DNA of 64,000 bases. Origin: Longimicrobiales bacterium. Lineage in GTDB: Bacteria; Gemmatimonadota; Gemmatimonadetes; Longimicrobiales; Gaopeijiaceae. The stretch lies in assembly GCA_958296005.1 (NCBI GenBank), contig CATQHQ010000001.1, positions 450,134 through 514,133 of the forward strand, written 5' to 3'. Shown here piece by piece: positions 1 to 9,159 of the stretch (within the stretch, counting starts at the first letter, position 1; the number at the start of each line of letters is the position of its first letter). The position numbers and the translations under genes were made by a program. Under the pieces are notes generated by a model, which searched no databases, was not told where the DNA came from, and saw only the letters and a list, made by a program, of their open reading frames with translations.

Positions 1-1
1 C

Positions 2-130
2 GCGGGTTGTCCGACGCTGGACGGCTTGGGACCCGACGGCGGCGGCGCCCACACGTTGCACGAACACGTCTTGCTGGAGGACGTTCCTCGGCGCATTGCC
101 TTCGTCGCGGCCCTCTTCGCCACGTTGTGA
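2..130 (+). CDS. C-terminal end of an M20-type metallopeptidase (partial)
   Basis: The window opens inside a reading frame that runs to a TGA at 128-130. The visible 42 residues contain TLDGLGPDGGGAHTLHEHV, which matches the C-terminal end of M20/M25/M40 (glutamate carboxypeptidase-like) zinc peptidases, where a histidine in the GGGAH motif is a metal ligand and the chain ends soon after. The rest of the gene lies to the left of the window, so the exact peptidase subfamily cannot be told. Seen: motif and stop codon. Inferred: family. Confidence 0.6.
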   Translation, partial: AGCPTLDGLGPDGGGAHTLHEHVLLEDVPRRIAFVAALFATL

Positions 131-281
131 CGCTTCCCCTTTTGCCCTCTTGCCGTCTTGCGCGGCTGTGCTTGACGGTTTATCGTTCACTTGTCGAAAG
201 TCCTTGTGGCCGCTCTTCCGGCCATCGAAAGGACAAACCATTTAGCACCCGATCAGGTCCCAAAGGAGAAAGCCGATCAAA

Positions 282-797
282 ATGGCAACATCCCGCAGCG
301 AGTACGAAGGCGCCCTCAAGCAGGCGGAAGCCGAGCTGGCGAACCACGAGGCGCGGGGTGATGCCTTGCGGGCGGCCGTCGGCGCCCTGAAGGGCTTGCT
401 GGCCTCCGAGCCTGCCCCCGCTCCCGCCCCGGCCAAGCCTCGCCGCCGCAAGGCCGCCAAGCGCAAGGTCGTTCGACGCAAGCCGAAAGCTGCTGTCAAG
501 CGGAAGCGGCGGAAGAGCGCTGGCGCAGGACACCCCAAGGTCGCAGCGGACCACTACAAGGGCCTAGGACCCGTGAAGGCGTACGACAAGTTCGTCGCCG
601 AGTTCGGCGACGACTACTCGGTTCCCCAGGTCCGGGACGCGCTGCTCATGGGCAGCGTCAAGTCCTCGTCGGCCACTTCGCTGGCCACCAGCATTTACTC
701 GGTCCGGCGCCGTCGCGCCATGGCCGCCGCGAAGAAGCCGGCGGCAGCAGAGGCAGAGACGCCCCCCCCGGCGCCCGACGCCGACGCCGCCAGCTGA
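282..797 (+). CDS. Histone H1-like basic protein with coiled-coil N-terminus
   Basis: This 171-residue protein has three parts: a charged, heptad-like helix (about residues 5-45), a Pro/Ala then Lys/Arg-rich stretch (about 47-83), and a compact region (about 85-140) followed by an acidic/proline tail. The basic middle resembles the Lys/Arg-rich tails of bacterial histone H1-like proteins that bind DNA without sequence preference. The start is supported by AAAGGAG about 13 bases upstream. A nucleoid or RNA-binding role is an inference from composition; no catalytic motif is visible. It stands alone, 59 bases before menC. Confidence 0.55.
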   Translation: MATSRSEYEGALKQAEAELANHEARGDALRAAVGALKGLLASEPAPAPAPAKPRRRKAAKRKVVRRKPKAAVKRKRRKSAGAGHPKVAADHYKGLGPVKAYDKFVAEFGDDYSVPQVRDALLMGSVKSSSATSLATSIYSVRRRRAMAAAKKPAAAEAETPPPAPDADAAS

Positions 798-856
798 CGT
801 CTTTGACGCTGGGCTGACGGACGCTTGCAAACGCAAGTGTCCTGCGAGCCGACAAG

Positions 857-1966
857 ATGCAGATCAGCCGTGCCGTGCTCAGGGAGGTTCCGCTTGAGCT
901 GAGGGAGTATTTCGAAATCAGCAGCGGCGGCATCAAGGCCCGGCGCGTGCTTCTCCTGACGCTGGAGGGCGACGGCTTCAAAGGCTGGTCGGAGTGCGTG
1001 GCCGGAGAAGTGCCCGGTTACTCGTACGAGACCACCGACACGGCTTGGCACGTGCTCACCCGGTGGCTTCTGCCCGCGTTGGTGGGCACGCATACCGACG
1101 ATGCCCGGCGCCTGCATCCGGCGTCGTGGCTTCGCGGCCACCCCATGGCCCGGGCGACCGTCGAGATGGCGGGATGGGACTTGGAGGCGAAGCGCAGGCG
1201 CGTGCCGTTGGCGACGTTGCTGGGAGGGGCCGGCACCAAAGCCGTTTCGGTGGGCGTTTCCATCGGCATCCAGAACTCCGACGACGCGCTCTTGCGGAAG
1301 GTGGACGGATACCTCGAAGAGGGGTACCGAAAGATCAAGATCAAGATCAAGCCGGGTCGCGACGTGGAGATGCTGCGGGTCGTGCGCGACCGCTTCCCGG
1401 AGGCGCCGGTCATGGCCGACGCAAACTCGGCCTACCGATTGCCCGACGATCTGTCGCGGCTTCGCGAGCTCGACGACTTCGGCCTCATGATGATCGAACA
1501 GCCCCTTTCCTACGAAGACATGCTGGAGCATGCAGAGCTTCAGCGCAGCATCGACACGCCTGTTTGCCTGGACGAATCGGTGCGTTCGCCGGAGGACGCG
1601 CGCTTGGCTCTGCACCTGGAGGCGGGACAGATCGTCAACATCAAGCCCGGCAGGGTCGGCGGCCTCGCTTCTTCGACGGCGATACACGACCTGTGCCTTG
1701 GCTCGGGCTGGCCGGTGTGGTGCGGCGGGATGCTCGAGTCCGGGATCGGCCGGGCGCACAACGTTGCGCTGGCGACGTTGCCCGGCTTCACTCTGCCCGG
1801 CGACATCTCGGACTCGAAGCGGTACTGGGCCGAAGATGTGGTAGAGCCCGAGTTCGAGATGACCGACGGTTGGATGCCGGTGCCCGAAGGGCCGGGGATC
1901 GGGGTGAGTCCGCGACTGGAGCGGATCGAGGCGCTGACCGTTCGCAAGGAGATCTTCGCGGCCTGA
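857..1966 (+). CDS. menC: o-Succinylbenzoate synthase / N-succinylamino acid racemase (enolase superfamily)
   Basis: Enolase-superfamily enzyme of 369 residues, the usual length. It would dehydrate SHCHC to o-succinylbenzoate in menaquinone synthesis; close relatives also racemise N-succinylamino acids. The catalytic layout is visible and canonical: K163 in the KIKIK stretch, metal ligands D188 (MADAN), E214 (MIEQP) and D239 (CLDES), and K263 in NIKPGRVGG. The GGMLESGIGRAHN block near residue 290 is typical of the OSBS/NSAR group. No other men gene is in the window, so the choice between OSBS and NSAR activity cannot be settled from context. Confidence 0.85.
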   Translation: MQISRAVLREVPLELREYFEISSGGIKARRVLLLTLEGDGFKGWSECVAGEVPGYSYETTDTAWHVLTRWLLPALVGTHTDDARRLHPASWLRGHPMARATVEMAGWDLEAKRRRVPLATLLGGAGTKAVSVGVSIGIQNSDDALLRKVDGYLEEGYRKIKIKIKPGRDVEMLRVVRDRFPEAPVMADANSAYRLPDDLSRLRELDDFGLMMIEQPLSYEDMLEHAELQRSIDTPVCLDESVRSPEDARLALHLEAGQIVNIKPGRVGGLASSTAIHDLCLGSGWPVWCGGMLESGIGRAHNVALATLPGFTLPGDISDSKRYWAEDVVEPEFEMTDGWMPVPEGPGIGVSPRLERIEALTVRKEIFAA

Positions 1967-1998
1967 CCCGGTGGGCAGCCCGACGCCCGCGGAGGCAG

Positions 1999-3804
1999 TC
2001 ACGCCAGGGCCGGAGCCGCCCGGAGGCACGCGGGGCAGAACCGCCACTTGGTTGCGAGGGGCGTGCCGCAGGAGCATGTCGTGCCGCGGGGCCGTCCGCA
2101 CCCCGGGCAGCCGGCGGCGCCTGGCGGAAGCGACGCGTCGCAGCTGCCGCACTGGGCCGCCGATCCCGCCGACAGGGCGATGATCTTGCCCGCCTCGTGA
2201 GGCGACGTCGCCCCTTCCGCCACCTTCCGCATCGCGTCCCGGGCCATCGAGCCCATCCCGTTCTCTCGGGCAAGAGCGCGAAGGGAGGAGATCGACGCGC
2301 CCGAGGACACCGCGGTCCGCATCGCGTCGTCCACGACCAGGACTTCGAAGACGCCGTTGCGCCCGTGGTAGCCGTCGGTGCACACGGGGCACTCCCGTCC
2401 ACCCCTCCCGGCGCAGCGCGCACACAGCTTCCGCACTAGGCGCTGGGCCACGACGCCGGCCAGTCCCCCCGCCACCAGGAACGGCGGCACGCCCATCTCC
2501 AGCAGACGAACCACGGCGCTGGGGGCGTCCACCGTGTGGATCGTCGTAAGGACCAAGTGGCCGGTGACCGCCGCCGACATGGCGATCTCCGCCGTCTCCC
2601 GGTCCCGCACCTCGCCTACCAGGATCACATCCGGGTCCTGCCGCAGGATCGCCCGCAGCCCCGATGGGAAGTCCACCCCCGCCTTCCGGTCGATCTCCAT
2701 CTGGGCCACGCCTGGGAAGCGGTACTCGATGGGGTCCTCCAGCGTGACGATGTTGATCTTCTCGGCCGACAGCTCCGCCACCGCGCCGGAGAGGGTCGTG
2801 GTCTTGCCGCTGCCGGTGGGGCCGGCCGCCAGGAGGACCCCCTGTCGCCGGTCCAGGACCTGTCGGAGCCGCTTCAGGTCGTGGTCCGAGAGCCCCAGGG
2901 AGGACAAGCCGCGGGGCGCGTCGCCCGGGTCCAGAAGACGCAGCACCGCCTTCTCGCCGCCGGTGGTCGGGATCGTGGAGACCCGAACGGTGAGCTTCGC
3001 GTCGCCCCGCCGGACCGTGAAGCCGCCGTCCTGCGGGCGGCGACGCACCGAGATGTCCAATCCGGCCATGATCTTGACCCGGGAGATCGCCGCGTGATGG
3101 CTCCCCGGGGGGAGCTCCGTGGCGGTGGCCAGAAGGCCGTCCACCCGAAGGCGCACTCGGGAACCGTCGCCCAAGGTCTCGATGTGGATGTCGCTGGCGC
3201 GCGCGTCCACCGCCGTGGCTAGGATGTGGTCCACGATCCGCACGACGGGAGCGGCGCTGGCCTCCTGCTCCAGCACCCGGGCCTCGGTCCTCCCTGCGGG
3301 TGCGGAGCTGCCCAGTCGGCTCAGCAGCTCTGGGAGTTCGCCGCCGTAGGCCTCCAGCACCGCCCGAGCCACGGCCGACGGCGGCGCCGCCACCGGGTCG
3401 ACCCGGCAGCCCGATTGGAAGCGCAGGTCGTCCACCGCCTCGCCGTCCAGCGGGTCCGCCATCGCCACGGTAAGCCGTCGCCCCTTGAGGGAGAGGGGCA
3501 GGACCCCTTTCGTCCGGGCCAGCTTGGGCTGGACCTTCGCCAGGGCGTCGGGCTCCGGTCGGAACGGACCGGCGACGTACGCCAAGTTCAGCTGAACGCT
3601 CAGCGCCTTCGCCACGTCCGCTTCGTCGACGATCCCCTTGCGCTGGAGGACCTCGCCCAGACGCCGCCCGGAGCGAGACTGCTCCGCCAGCGCGTCGTTC
3701 AGCGCGCCGGGGGTAAGCGCACCGGCATCGATCAGGAGCTGTCCGAAGAGCTTGCCGCGCATCGCCATGGAGGAAGTGTCGCGCCCGCAGCTGGGCGCTT
3801 CCAT
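1999..3804 (-). CDS. GspE/PilB-type secretion or pilus ATPase with extra zinc-ribbon tail
   Basis: Hexameric type II secretion / type IV pilus assembly ATPase of 601 residues. Order of parts: N-terminal MshEN-like domain (about 15-150), central domain, Walker A GPTGSGKTTT near 326, Asp box, Walker B VILVGEVRDRE near 400, His box TTIHTVD, and the metal-binding CARC...CPVC pair near 460-475 found in GspE. After the normal GspE end there are about 45 further residues with four more Cys pairs (CGSC, CPGC, CSC, CPAC), looking like two small zinc ribbons. The start could also be the Met at 3768. It is a lone gene convergent with menC; no other secretion gene is nearby. Confidence 0.85.
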   Translation of the reverse strand: MEAPSCGRDTSSMAMRGKLFGQLLIDAGALTPGALNDALAEQSRSGRRLGEVLQRKGIVDEADVAKALSVQLNLAYVAGPFRPEPDALAKVQPKLARTKGVLPLSLKGRRLTVAMADPLDGEAVDDLRFQSGCRVDPVAAPPSAVARAVLEAYGGELPELLSRLGSSAPAGRTEARVLEQEASAAPVVRIVDHILATAVDARASDIHIETLGDGSRVRLRVDGLLATATELPPGSHHAAISRVKIMAGLDISVRRRPQDGGFTVRRGDAKLTVRVSTIPTTGGEKAVLRLLDPGDAPRGLSSLGLSDHDLKRLRQVLDRRQGVLLAAGPTGSGKTTTLSGAVAELSAEKINIVTLEDPIEYRFPGVAQMEIDRKAGVDFPSGLRAILRQDPDVILVGEVRDRETAEIAMSAAVTGHLVLTTIHTVDAPSAVVRLLEMGVPPFLVAGGLAGVVAQRLVRKLCARCAGRGGRECPVCTDGYHGRNGVFEVLVVDDAMRTAVSSGASISSLRALARENGMGSMARDAMRKVAEGATSPHEAGKIIALSAGSAAQCGSCDASLPPGAAGCPGCGRPRGTTCSCGTPLATKWRFCPACLRAAPALA

Positions 3805-3850
3805 GGCTGAATGGGACGGTATGCTATGCGCCCCAGGGCGGCACCCCGGC

Positions 3851-4450
3851 CTACTCCGGCGGCTCGGCCTCGGCCAGCGGATCGACCAGCGGCGCCAAGG
3901 GCCGCAGGTCCAGGGTCACCTGCACGGCGACGTGGCCGATGTCGGCCCGCTCCTTCAGCGCAGCCCGCAGGCGGGGCTCGATCTTCTGGTAGGCGGCCAG
4001 CACGCCGTCCCGGAGTCGGAGCCGGAGAACCTTCATGGCGTTCACGTCGGGGCGGGAGGTGCGGGTCTCCTTCTTCGCCTCGTCCAGGTGGACGGAGGTG
4101 ATCTCGAACGGCACGACGCCCACGTCGTCGTCGCGGCCCGAGTCCAAGTAGTGCACCGACACGCTCACGTCCCCTCGGGCATCGTGATGGGAGATGTCGC
4201 CGATCGCCCGAAAGCGCGCCGCGAGGGGGCCGATCTCCGAGCCCTGCGCCGCCTTCCGGTACCCCGACTCCATCAGGCCGAAGATGCGCTTCATGCGCTC
4301 CGGCGAGGTCGCGTCTCCGTCGGGAACCGTGGTGTCCATGTCCCGGCCCCGGGCTTGCCGGTCGTGGAGGGAGAGGGCCCGTTCCATGTCCCGGCTGCGG
4401 GCCCTGTCGATGTTGTCGAGGATCCTGTCGGTGTCCGTCCTGTAGCTCAT
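3851..4450 (-). CDS. Uncharacterised 199-residue soluble protein
   Basis: I do not recognise this protein. The start at 4450 (MSYRTDTDRILDNID) is preferred to an upstream Met at 4555 because GAGGTG lies about 5 bases before it and the upstream extension looks like untranslated sequence. The N-terminal third is Arg/Asp-rich and helical, the centre (FRAIGDISHHDARGDVSVSVHYLD) looks like alternating beta strands, and the C-terminus is acidic. There is no signal peptide or membrane segment. It lies just upstream of the GspE-type ATPase on the same strand, 46 bases away, so the two may be co-transcribed. Confidence 0.5.
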   Translation of the reverse strand: MSYRTDTDRILDNIDRARSRDMERALSLHDRQARGRDMDTTVPDGDATSPERMKRIFGLMESGYRKAAQGSEIGPLAARFRAIGDISHHDARGDVSVSVHYLDSGRDDDVGVVPFEITSVHLDEAKKETRTSRPDVNAMKVLRLRLRDGVLAAYQKIEPRLRAALKERADIGHVAVQVTLDLRPLAPLVDPLAEAEPPE

Positions 4451-4670
4451 TGCACCTCGCGGATTTTGCGACTGGCCGCCGGCAAACTCCGCCCCAAAGA
4501 ACAGTGCCTGCCAAGCAAGGAGGGAAGAATAACGCCTCCCCGTACGCCGGACCAAACCGCTTGATTGCCCGGCCAGCGGGAGCGGCGTAGCTTTTCACGT
4601 CTCGCGGACGGCGGCTAGGCGCGCTTCGTCCACGGTGCCCATGCCGCCTTCTGCCAAAGGAAACGCCTTC

Positions 4671-5534
4671 ATGTCGAGAACGCCCCCTCTCGCCCGCTTC
4701 CTTTCGATCGTTGCTGCGTCCCTCCTTGCCGCTTGTTCGTCCGGGGCGGGAGCGGACGGCGCCGCATCGCCGGTCAACGTCCTGGCCTTCGGCGTGCCCG
4801 ACGTTCCGTCGGCGACGTACCAAGTCACGGATTCCAACACGGTTACCGTGAGCACGCCGCAGGGCGTCTTCAACATCGACCAAGTGTCGGATGCGACACT
4901 GCAAGCGACCTTTGCGGACGCCCCGGGCGGCGTGCGAGTGACGGCGGTCCTGACCGACTTCCAGGCGTCGGCCTCCAACCCCATGGGCGCACCGACGACC
5001 GCCGACCTCGGCGATCTGGAGGGCGACTTGGTGTTCGTCCTCGACGCCAGAGGCAGGGCCCAAGTCGAGTCGGTGCCCTCGGTCTCGGGGGTTGCCGCTC
5101 GGTTGGCGGTGCTGGACGGATGGGCCCACGAGCTGTTCCCCCGCCTTCCCGGCCGCGCCGTGGAGGCGGGCGACGCATGGCAGGACACGGTGTCGTGGTC
5201 CGCGGAAGGGGAAAACAGCGTCACCACCACCGGCGTGTACAGCTACGTCGCGTCCGGCGACACGGTCGTGGACGGGCGGGAGCTGCTTCGGATCACCGTT
5301 TCCGGCGACGCGGAGGCGGAACAGGAGGGAAGCCAGGGCGGCGTGCAGACGACGGCAACGCTGACGATCTCGGAGAGCGGCGTGGTGCTGTGGGACGTGG
5401 CCAGGGGACTGCTCCACCGGATGGAGACGAACCGAGAGATGACGGGGACGGTCGCGATGTCGGGCGTCGGCACCATGAACATGGAGGGCAGCGGACCGCG
5501 AAGCGTGCGACTGCTGGAAGGAGAACCCCGATGA
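4671..5534 (+). CDS. Secreted lipoprotein, DUF6263-like
   Basis: A 287-residue lipoprotein precursor. The start at 4671 (MSRTPPLARF) follows AAAGGA by about 9 bases and gives a compact signal peptide with lipobox LLAAC, so the mature protein is probably anchored in a membrane by Cys. The rest is beta-rich and Thr/Ser/Gly-rich, with repeated strands such as TTTGVYSYVASGDTVVDGRELLRI and a final ETNREMTGTVAMSG strand, a style seen in DUF6263-type periplasmic proteins. Function unknown. Its stop overlaps the next start (ATGA at 5531-5534), suggesting translational coupling to the Yip1-like protein. Confidence 0.6.
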   Translation: MSRTPPLARFLSIVAASLLAACSSGAGADGAASPVNVLAFGVPDVPSATYQVTDSNTVTVSTPQGVFNIDQVSDATLQATFADAPGGVRVTAVLTDFQASASNPMGAPTTADLGDLEGDLVFVLDARGRAQVESVPSVSGVAARLAVLDGWAHELFPRLPGRAVEAGDAWQDTVSWSAEGENSVTTTGVYSYVASGDTVVDGRELLRITVSGDAEAEQEGSQGGVQTTATLTISESGVVLWDVARGLLHRMETNREMTGTVAMSGVGTMNMEGSGPRSVRLLEGEPR

Positions 5535-6223
5535 ACGAACACCAGCCTCAAGAGGAAGCTCCCCGGCTTCCGAACTTCTTTGTCCGCATGGCGATGGTCT
5601 TCTTCCAGCCCGCCGCCCTCTTCCAGGCGCTGGCCGCCCGTCCGGCGTGGTTCCCCATGCTGGCGTTCGCGGCGACGGCGGCGGGAGCGTCGATGCTGCT
5701 GCTCCCCCCGGAAGTGTGGATCGAGACGATGCGCCAAGCGCGGCCTGAGCAAGTCGAGGCGATGGGCTCGATAAACCCATCGATCCTGAGGTTCATTACC
5801 GCCATCGGCATAACCGGGGCCGTCTTCGGCTTTACGCTGGTCTTCGCCGTCGTCACTTACGTGGTCTTCGTCTTCTTCCGGGGAGACGAAGCCAACTTCA
5901 AGCAGCACCTGTCGATACTCGCCCATACGGCGATCATCACCGCAGTGGCGGCATTCTTCTACCTGCCGTTCCGGATCCGCAGCGGGGATGTTGAGCTGGT
6001 GTTCTCGGTGGGCACGTTCATGCCGTTCTTGACCGACGGATTTCTGGCGAACCTGCTCCAAAGGTTGGATTTCTTCGGGTTGTGGGGGGCGGTAGTGGCT
6101 GGACTTGGCTTTTCCCTGCTGGACCCGAGGCGGCGCTGGGGGCCGACGGCGATCGTCGCCGTTGTGGTGATGGTTCTGCTCCCGTCCTTGGTCTTGGCGC
6201 TGGTTCAGACAGCCGCAGGCTAG
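5531..6223 (+). CDS. Yip1-like integral membrane protein
   Basis: This 230-residue protein has a short polar N-terminus and about five hydrophobic segments (near residues 35-55, 90-120, 130-150, 165-190 and 200-225), with the PxxLFxAL motif near residue 28 that opens many bacterial Yip1-family proteins. Their role is unknown; membrane-associated scaffolding has been suggested. It starts within the stop of the lipoprotein gene and its TAG abuts the GTG start of the TRAP permease, so it sits inside a tightly packed operon. Confidence 0.6.
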   Translation: MNEHQPQEEAPRLPNFFVRMAMVFFQPAALFQALAARPAWFPMLAFAATAAGASMLLLPPEVWIETMRQARPEQVEAMGSINPSILRFITAIGITGAVFGFTLVFAVVTYVVFVFFRGDEANFKQHLSILAHTAIITAVAAFFYLPFRIRSGDVELVFSVGTFMPFLTDGFLANLLQRLDFFGLWGAVVAGLGFSLLDPRRRWGPTAIVAVVVMVLLPSLVLALVQTAAG

Positions 6224-8146
6224 GTGGGCGCGACTCCAGCCACTGGCGGGCGGTTGGGACGGGCGGCTCTGGCAGTCGCCGCGCTTGCCGCGGTCTTCCA
6301 CCTCTTCGGGGCGGGAATCTCGCCCTTTACGGCACTGGTGCAGCGTCCCGTCCACCTGGCGCTCATGGCGTCGCTGGCGTTCCTGGGGGTCGGGGTACGG
6401 GTGTTGCCCCGCTCGAAGTGGGGTTGGGGGTTCAACGTCGTCTTCGGGGGGCTCCTGGTCCTCTGCTGTCTCTACCTGGTCTCCCAGAACGAGGCCCTCG
6501 TGGCGCGCTCCGGCAGCCCGACGGGGCTGGACTTGGCGACGGGCGCGGTGGTCGTTGCGGGGGTCCTGCTCCTGGCCCTGCGCGCGACGGGGTGGGGCTT
6601 GGTCGCGGTGGCGCTCGCATCGCTGGCGTATGCCATGGCGGGGCCTTGGCTGCCGGGGATCCTGGCTCATCGGGGCTACGGGCCGGGACGCCTGGTGGAG
6701 CAGCTCTTCCTCTCCACAGAGGGGATATGGGGCGTGCCTCTGGGGGTGTCGGCGGACTTCGTGTACCTCTTCGTCCTCTTCGGCGCCTTCCTGGACGCGG
6801 CGGGAGGAGGCGCGCTGCTGATCGCCCTCGCCAACCGGGTCGCCGGGCGCACCCGGGGCGGACCGGCCAAGACCGCGGCCGTGTCCAGCGCCTTCATGGG
6901 GTCCCTCTCGGGGAGCGCGGTGGCCAACGTGGTCACGACGGGGACGTTCACGATCCCGCTCATGCGCCGCTCTGGCTTCAAGCCGTTCTTCGCGGGGGCG
7001 ATCGAGGCGGCTGCGAGCACGGGGGGACAGCTGATGCCTCCGGTGATGGGGGCGGGCGCCTTCATCCTCGCCACGTGGACGAACCTCCCCTACGGGCAGG
7101 TGGCGCTGGCGGCGGCGATCCCCGCCGTGCTGTACTACACGGCGTTGTTGTGGGCGATCCACTTCCAGGCGGGGAAGGTGGGGCTGGTCGGCACCGCGAC
7201 CGCCGTCAAGGAGAAGGTCGCGGAGCGGGCGCACCTGCTGCTCCCCATCGTGGCAATCGTGGTCATGCTGGCGATGGGGCGATCGCCGATGCGGGCGGCG
7301 TTCTGGGGGGTGGTCGCGGCGCTGGCGGCTGCGTCGGCGGTGAAGCGCACGCGACCCGACCGGGAGCAGATCGCCGAGGCGTTGCGGAGGGGAGCGAGGG
7401 GCGCGGTGCAGGTGGCTGCGGCGTGCGCGGCGGCGGGGATCGTGGTGGGGATGGCCTCCCTGACGGGGATCGGGCTCCGGGTGTCGGAGCTGATCCTGGT
7501 CGTGTCCCAGGGCAACGTTCTGATCGCGCTGATGCTCACGGCGCTGGGTTCGATCGTGCTGGGGATGGGGCTGCCGACCTCGGCGGCCTACGTGGTGCTG
7601 GCGGCGCTGGGCGCTCCGGCCCTGGTGGAGCTGGGCGTTCCCCTGCTGGCCGCACACCTCTTCATCTTCTACTTCGGTTGCATCTCGAACGTGACGCCCC
7701 CGGTGTCGCTGTCGGCCTATGCGGCGGCGGGGATCGCCGGGTCGCCTCCCCTCAAGACCGGGTGGACCGCGATGGGGCTGGCTTCCGCCGGCTTCCTCGT
7801 CCCCTTCATGTTCGTGTACGCGCCTCCGCTGATCCTGGTCGGCTCGGTGCTGGAGATCGCGACCACCACCCTTTCGGCGTTGCTGGCCGTCGTGGCGCTG
7901 GCGGGCGCCGTGATCGGCTACGTGCGCGGCCCGCTGCGACTCTGGCGACGAGCGGTTCTGCTGGCCGCCGCGCTGGCGCTGGGCACGCCCGGGGTCCTGT
8001 GGAGCGGGATCGGCCTGGGGCTGTTCGTGGTCGGCGGCTTGCTCGGCGCGGCAGGCCCTCGCGCAACTAGCCCCGCTCCAGCAAATTCAGCCCCGCTCCA
8101 GCAAGTTCTTCCTAAGGAGTCGTCGTCAGGAGTCGTCGTCGAATGA
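6224..8146 (+). CDS. TRAP transporter fused 4TM/12TM permease
   Basis: Inner-membrane permease of 640 residues in which the small (DctQ-like) and large (DctM-like) TRAP subunits are fused, as is usual for TAXI-type systems. About 16-18 hydrophobic segments are visible. The large-subunit part has conserved blocks such as VSSAFMGSLSGSAVANVVTTG, STGGQLMPPVMGAGAFI, GMGLPTSAAYV and the CISNVTPPVSL block near the C-terminus. It would use an ion gradient to import an organic acid delivered by the binding protein encoded next. The GTG start directly follows the TAG of the Yip1-like gene, and the stop overlaps the next start (ATGA). Confidence 0.88.
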   Translation: MGATPATGGRLGRAALAVAALAAVFHLFGAGISPFTALVQRPVHLALMASLAFLGVGVRVLPRSKWGWGFNVVFGGLLVLCCLYLVSQNEALVARSGSPTGLDLATGAVVVAGVLLLALRATGWGLVAVALASLAYAMAGPWLPGILAHRGYGPGRLVEQLFLSTEGIWGVPLGVSADFVYLFVLFGAFLDAAGGGALLIALANRVAGRTRGGPAKTAAVSSAFMGSLSGSAVANVVTTGTFTIPLMRRSGFKPFFAGAIEAAASTGGQLMPPVMGAGAFILATWTNLPYGQVALAAAIPAVLYYTALLWAIHFQAGKVGLVGTATAVKEKVAERAHLLLPIVAIVVMLAMGRSPMRAAFWGVVAALAAASAVKRTRPDREQIAEALRRGARGAVQVAAACAAAGIVVGMASLTGIGLRVSELILVVSQGNVLIALMLTALGSIVLGMGLPTSAAYVVLAALGAPALVELGVPLLAAHLFIFYFGCISNVTPPVSLSAYAAAGIAGSPPLKTGWTAMGLASAGFLVPFMFVYAPPLILVGSVLEIATTTLSALLAVVALAGAVIGYVRGPLRLWRRAVLLAAALALGTPGVLWSGIGLGLFVVGGLLGAAGPRATSPAPANSAPLQQVLPKESSSGVVVE

Positions 8147-9159
8147 ATAGCAAGTCGAAGTCTGGAAGTGCACCGTCGTCGTCGGGGCGGCCCCATGTGG
8201 CAGCCGCCCCCGTGCTGGCGGCGGCGTTTGCGGTAGCCGTCGTAGCAGGGGTCGCGTGCTCGGGGCCTGGAACCCGGGAGTTCATGAGCTTGGGCGCTGC
8301 AGGCGCCGGGGGCGTCTACTATCCGCTGGGGGGCGCTCTGGCGGCGCGCCTCTCGGCGATGGACACCCTGCGGCAGTACACCGCCGAGACGAGCGGAGGG
8401 TCGGTGGAGAACGTCAACCGGCTTCGGAACCGCCAGACGGACTTGGCGTTCGCGACCGGCAATACGGTCTACGAGGCGGCCACCGGGGGGCAGGACTACG
8501 ACGAGGCGGTGGCGGAGCTTCGGATACTGGCGCCCCTCTACCCCAACATCGCTCACGTCCTGGTCTCGCGGGGATCCTCGGCGACTTCGGTAGCGGACAT
8601 CCGCGGGCAGACCGTGTCGGTGGGCCCGGCGGGGAGCGGCACGGAGCAGATGGCGCGGCAGATCCTGGCGGCGTTCGACCTGACCTACGACGACCTGACG
8701 CCCCGCTACCTGAGCTTCAACGAGTCGGCATCGGCGCTGAAGGACAACGCGATCCAGGCGGCGTTCATCTCGGTCGGGTACCCGGCGGCCGCGGTGCTGG
8801 ACGCGACCACGATCGGCGGCGCCCGCCTCCTGACGTTGGAGGACGAGAAGCTCGAGGTCCTGCGGAGACGGCACCCCTACTACTCTCGGAGCACGATCCC
8901 CCAAGGGACCTACCCGGGGATGGACGGGGAGGTGATCACGGCGGGGGTCCTCAACTGGATCGTGGCGATGGCGGACCTGCCCGGCGACGTGGTGGACCAC
9001 GTCCTGCGTCTGCTGGACGAAGAGCGGGAGGAGTTGGGGCAAGTCCACGAGACGGTGAAGCAGATCCGAATGGAGTCGCTGCTGGTCGCGCCGATCGAGG
9101 TGCACCGGACGACGCAGGAGTGGATAACGGCGCACCTGCCCGGCGCGGGCGGGATGTGA
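8143..9159 (+). CDS. TAXI-family TRAP solute-binding lipoprotein
   Basis: Periplasmic binding protein of 338 residues for the fused permease. It has a hydrophobic signal ending in a lipobox-like GVAC, followed by the TAXI signature LGAAGAGGVYYPLGGALAARL. The NVNRLRNRQTDLAFATGNTVYEA block and the VSVGPAGSGTEQMARQIL block are typical of the family. AGGAG lies 10 bases upstream of the ATG. The substrate (glutamate, dicarboxylate or other) cannot be read from the sequence. The gene overlaps the permease at the start and the aminotransferase at the stop by four bases each, so the three are surely one transcript. Confidence 0.88.
   Translation: MNSKSKSGSAPSSSGRPHVAAAPVLAAAFAVAVVAGVACSGPGTREFMSLGAAGAGGVYYPLGGALAARLSAMDTLRQYTAETSGGSVENVNRLRNRQTDLAFATGNTVYEAATGGQDYDEAVAELRILAPLYPNIAHVLVSRGSSATSVADIRGQTVSVGPAGSGTEQMARQILAAFDLTYDDLTPRYLSFNESASALKDNAIQAAFISVGYPAAAVLDATTIGGARLLTLEDEKLEVLRRRHPYYSRSTIPQGTYPGMDGEVITAGVLNWIVAMADLPGDVVDHVLRLLDEEREELGQVHETVKQIRMESLLVAPIEVHRTTQEWITAHLPGAGGM

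Noticed and set aside
1..281. Small gene spanning the first 390 bases on the plus strand
   Set aside because: It overlaps the end of the M20-like frame and the start of the histone-like gene, and is rich in Arg and Ser without pattern.
695..2425. Long minus-strand reading frame opposite menC
   Set aside because: It is Arg/Pro-rich with no domain, lies opposite a gene with complete catalytic residues, and is the usual shadow seen in GC-rich DNA.
5243..7657. 804-codon minus-strand frame opposite the TRAP permease
   Set aside because: Composition is His/Arg/Gln-rich without fold-like pattern; the plus strand holds clear membrane proteins.
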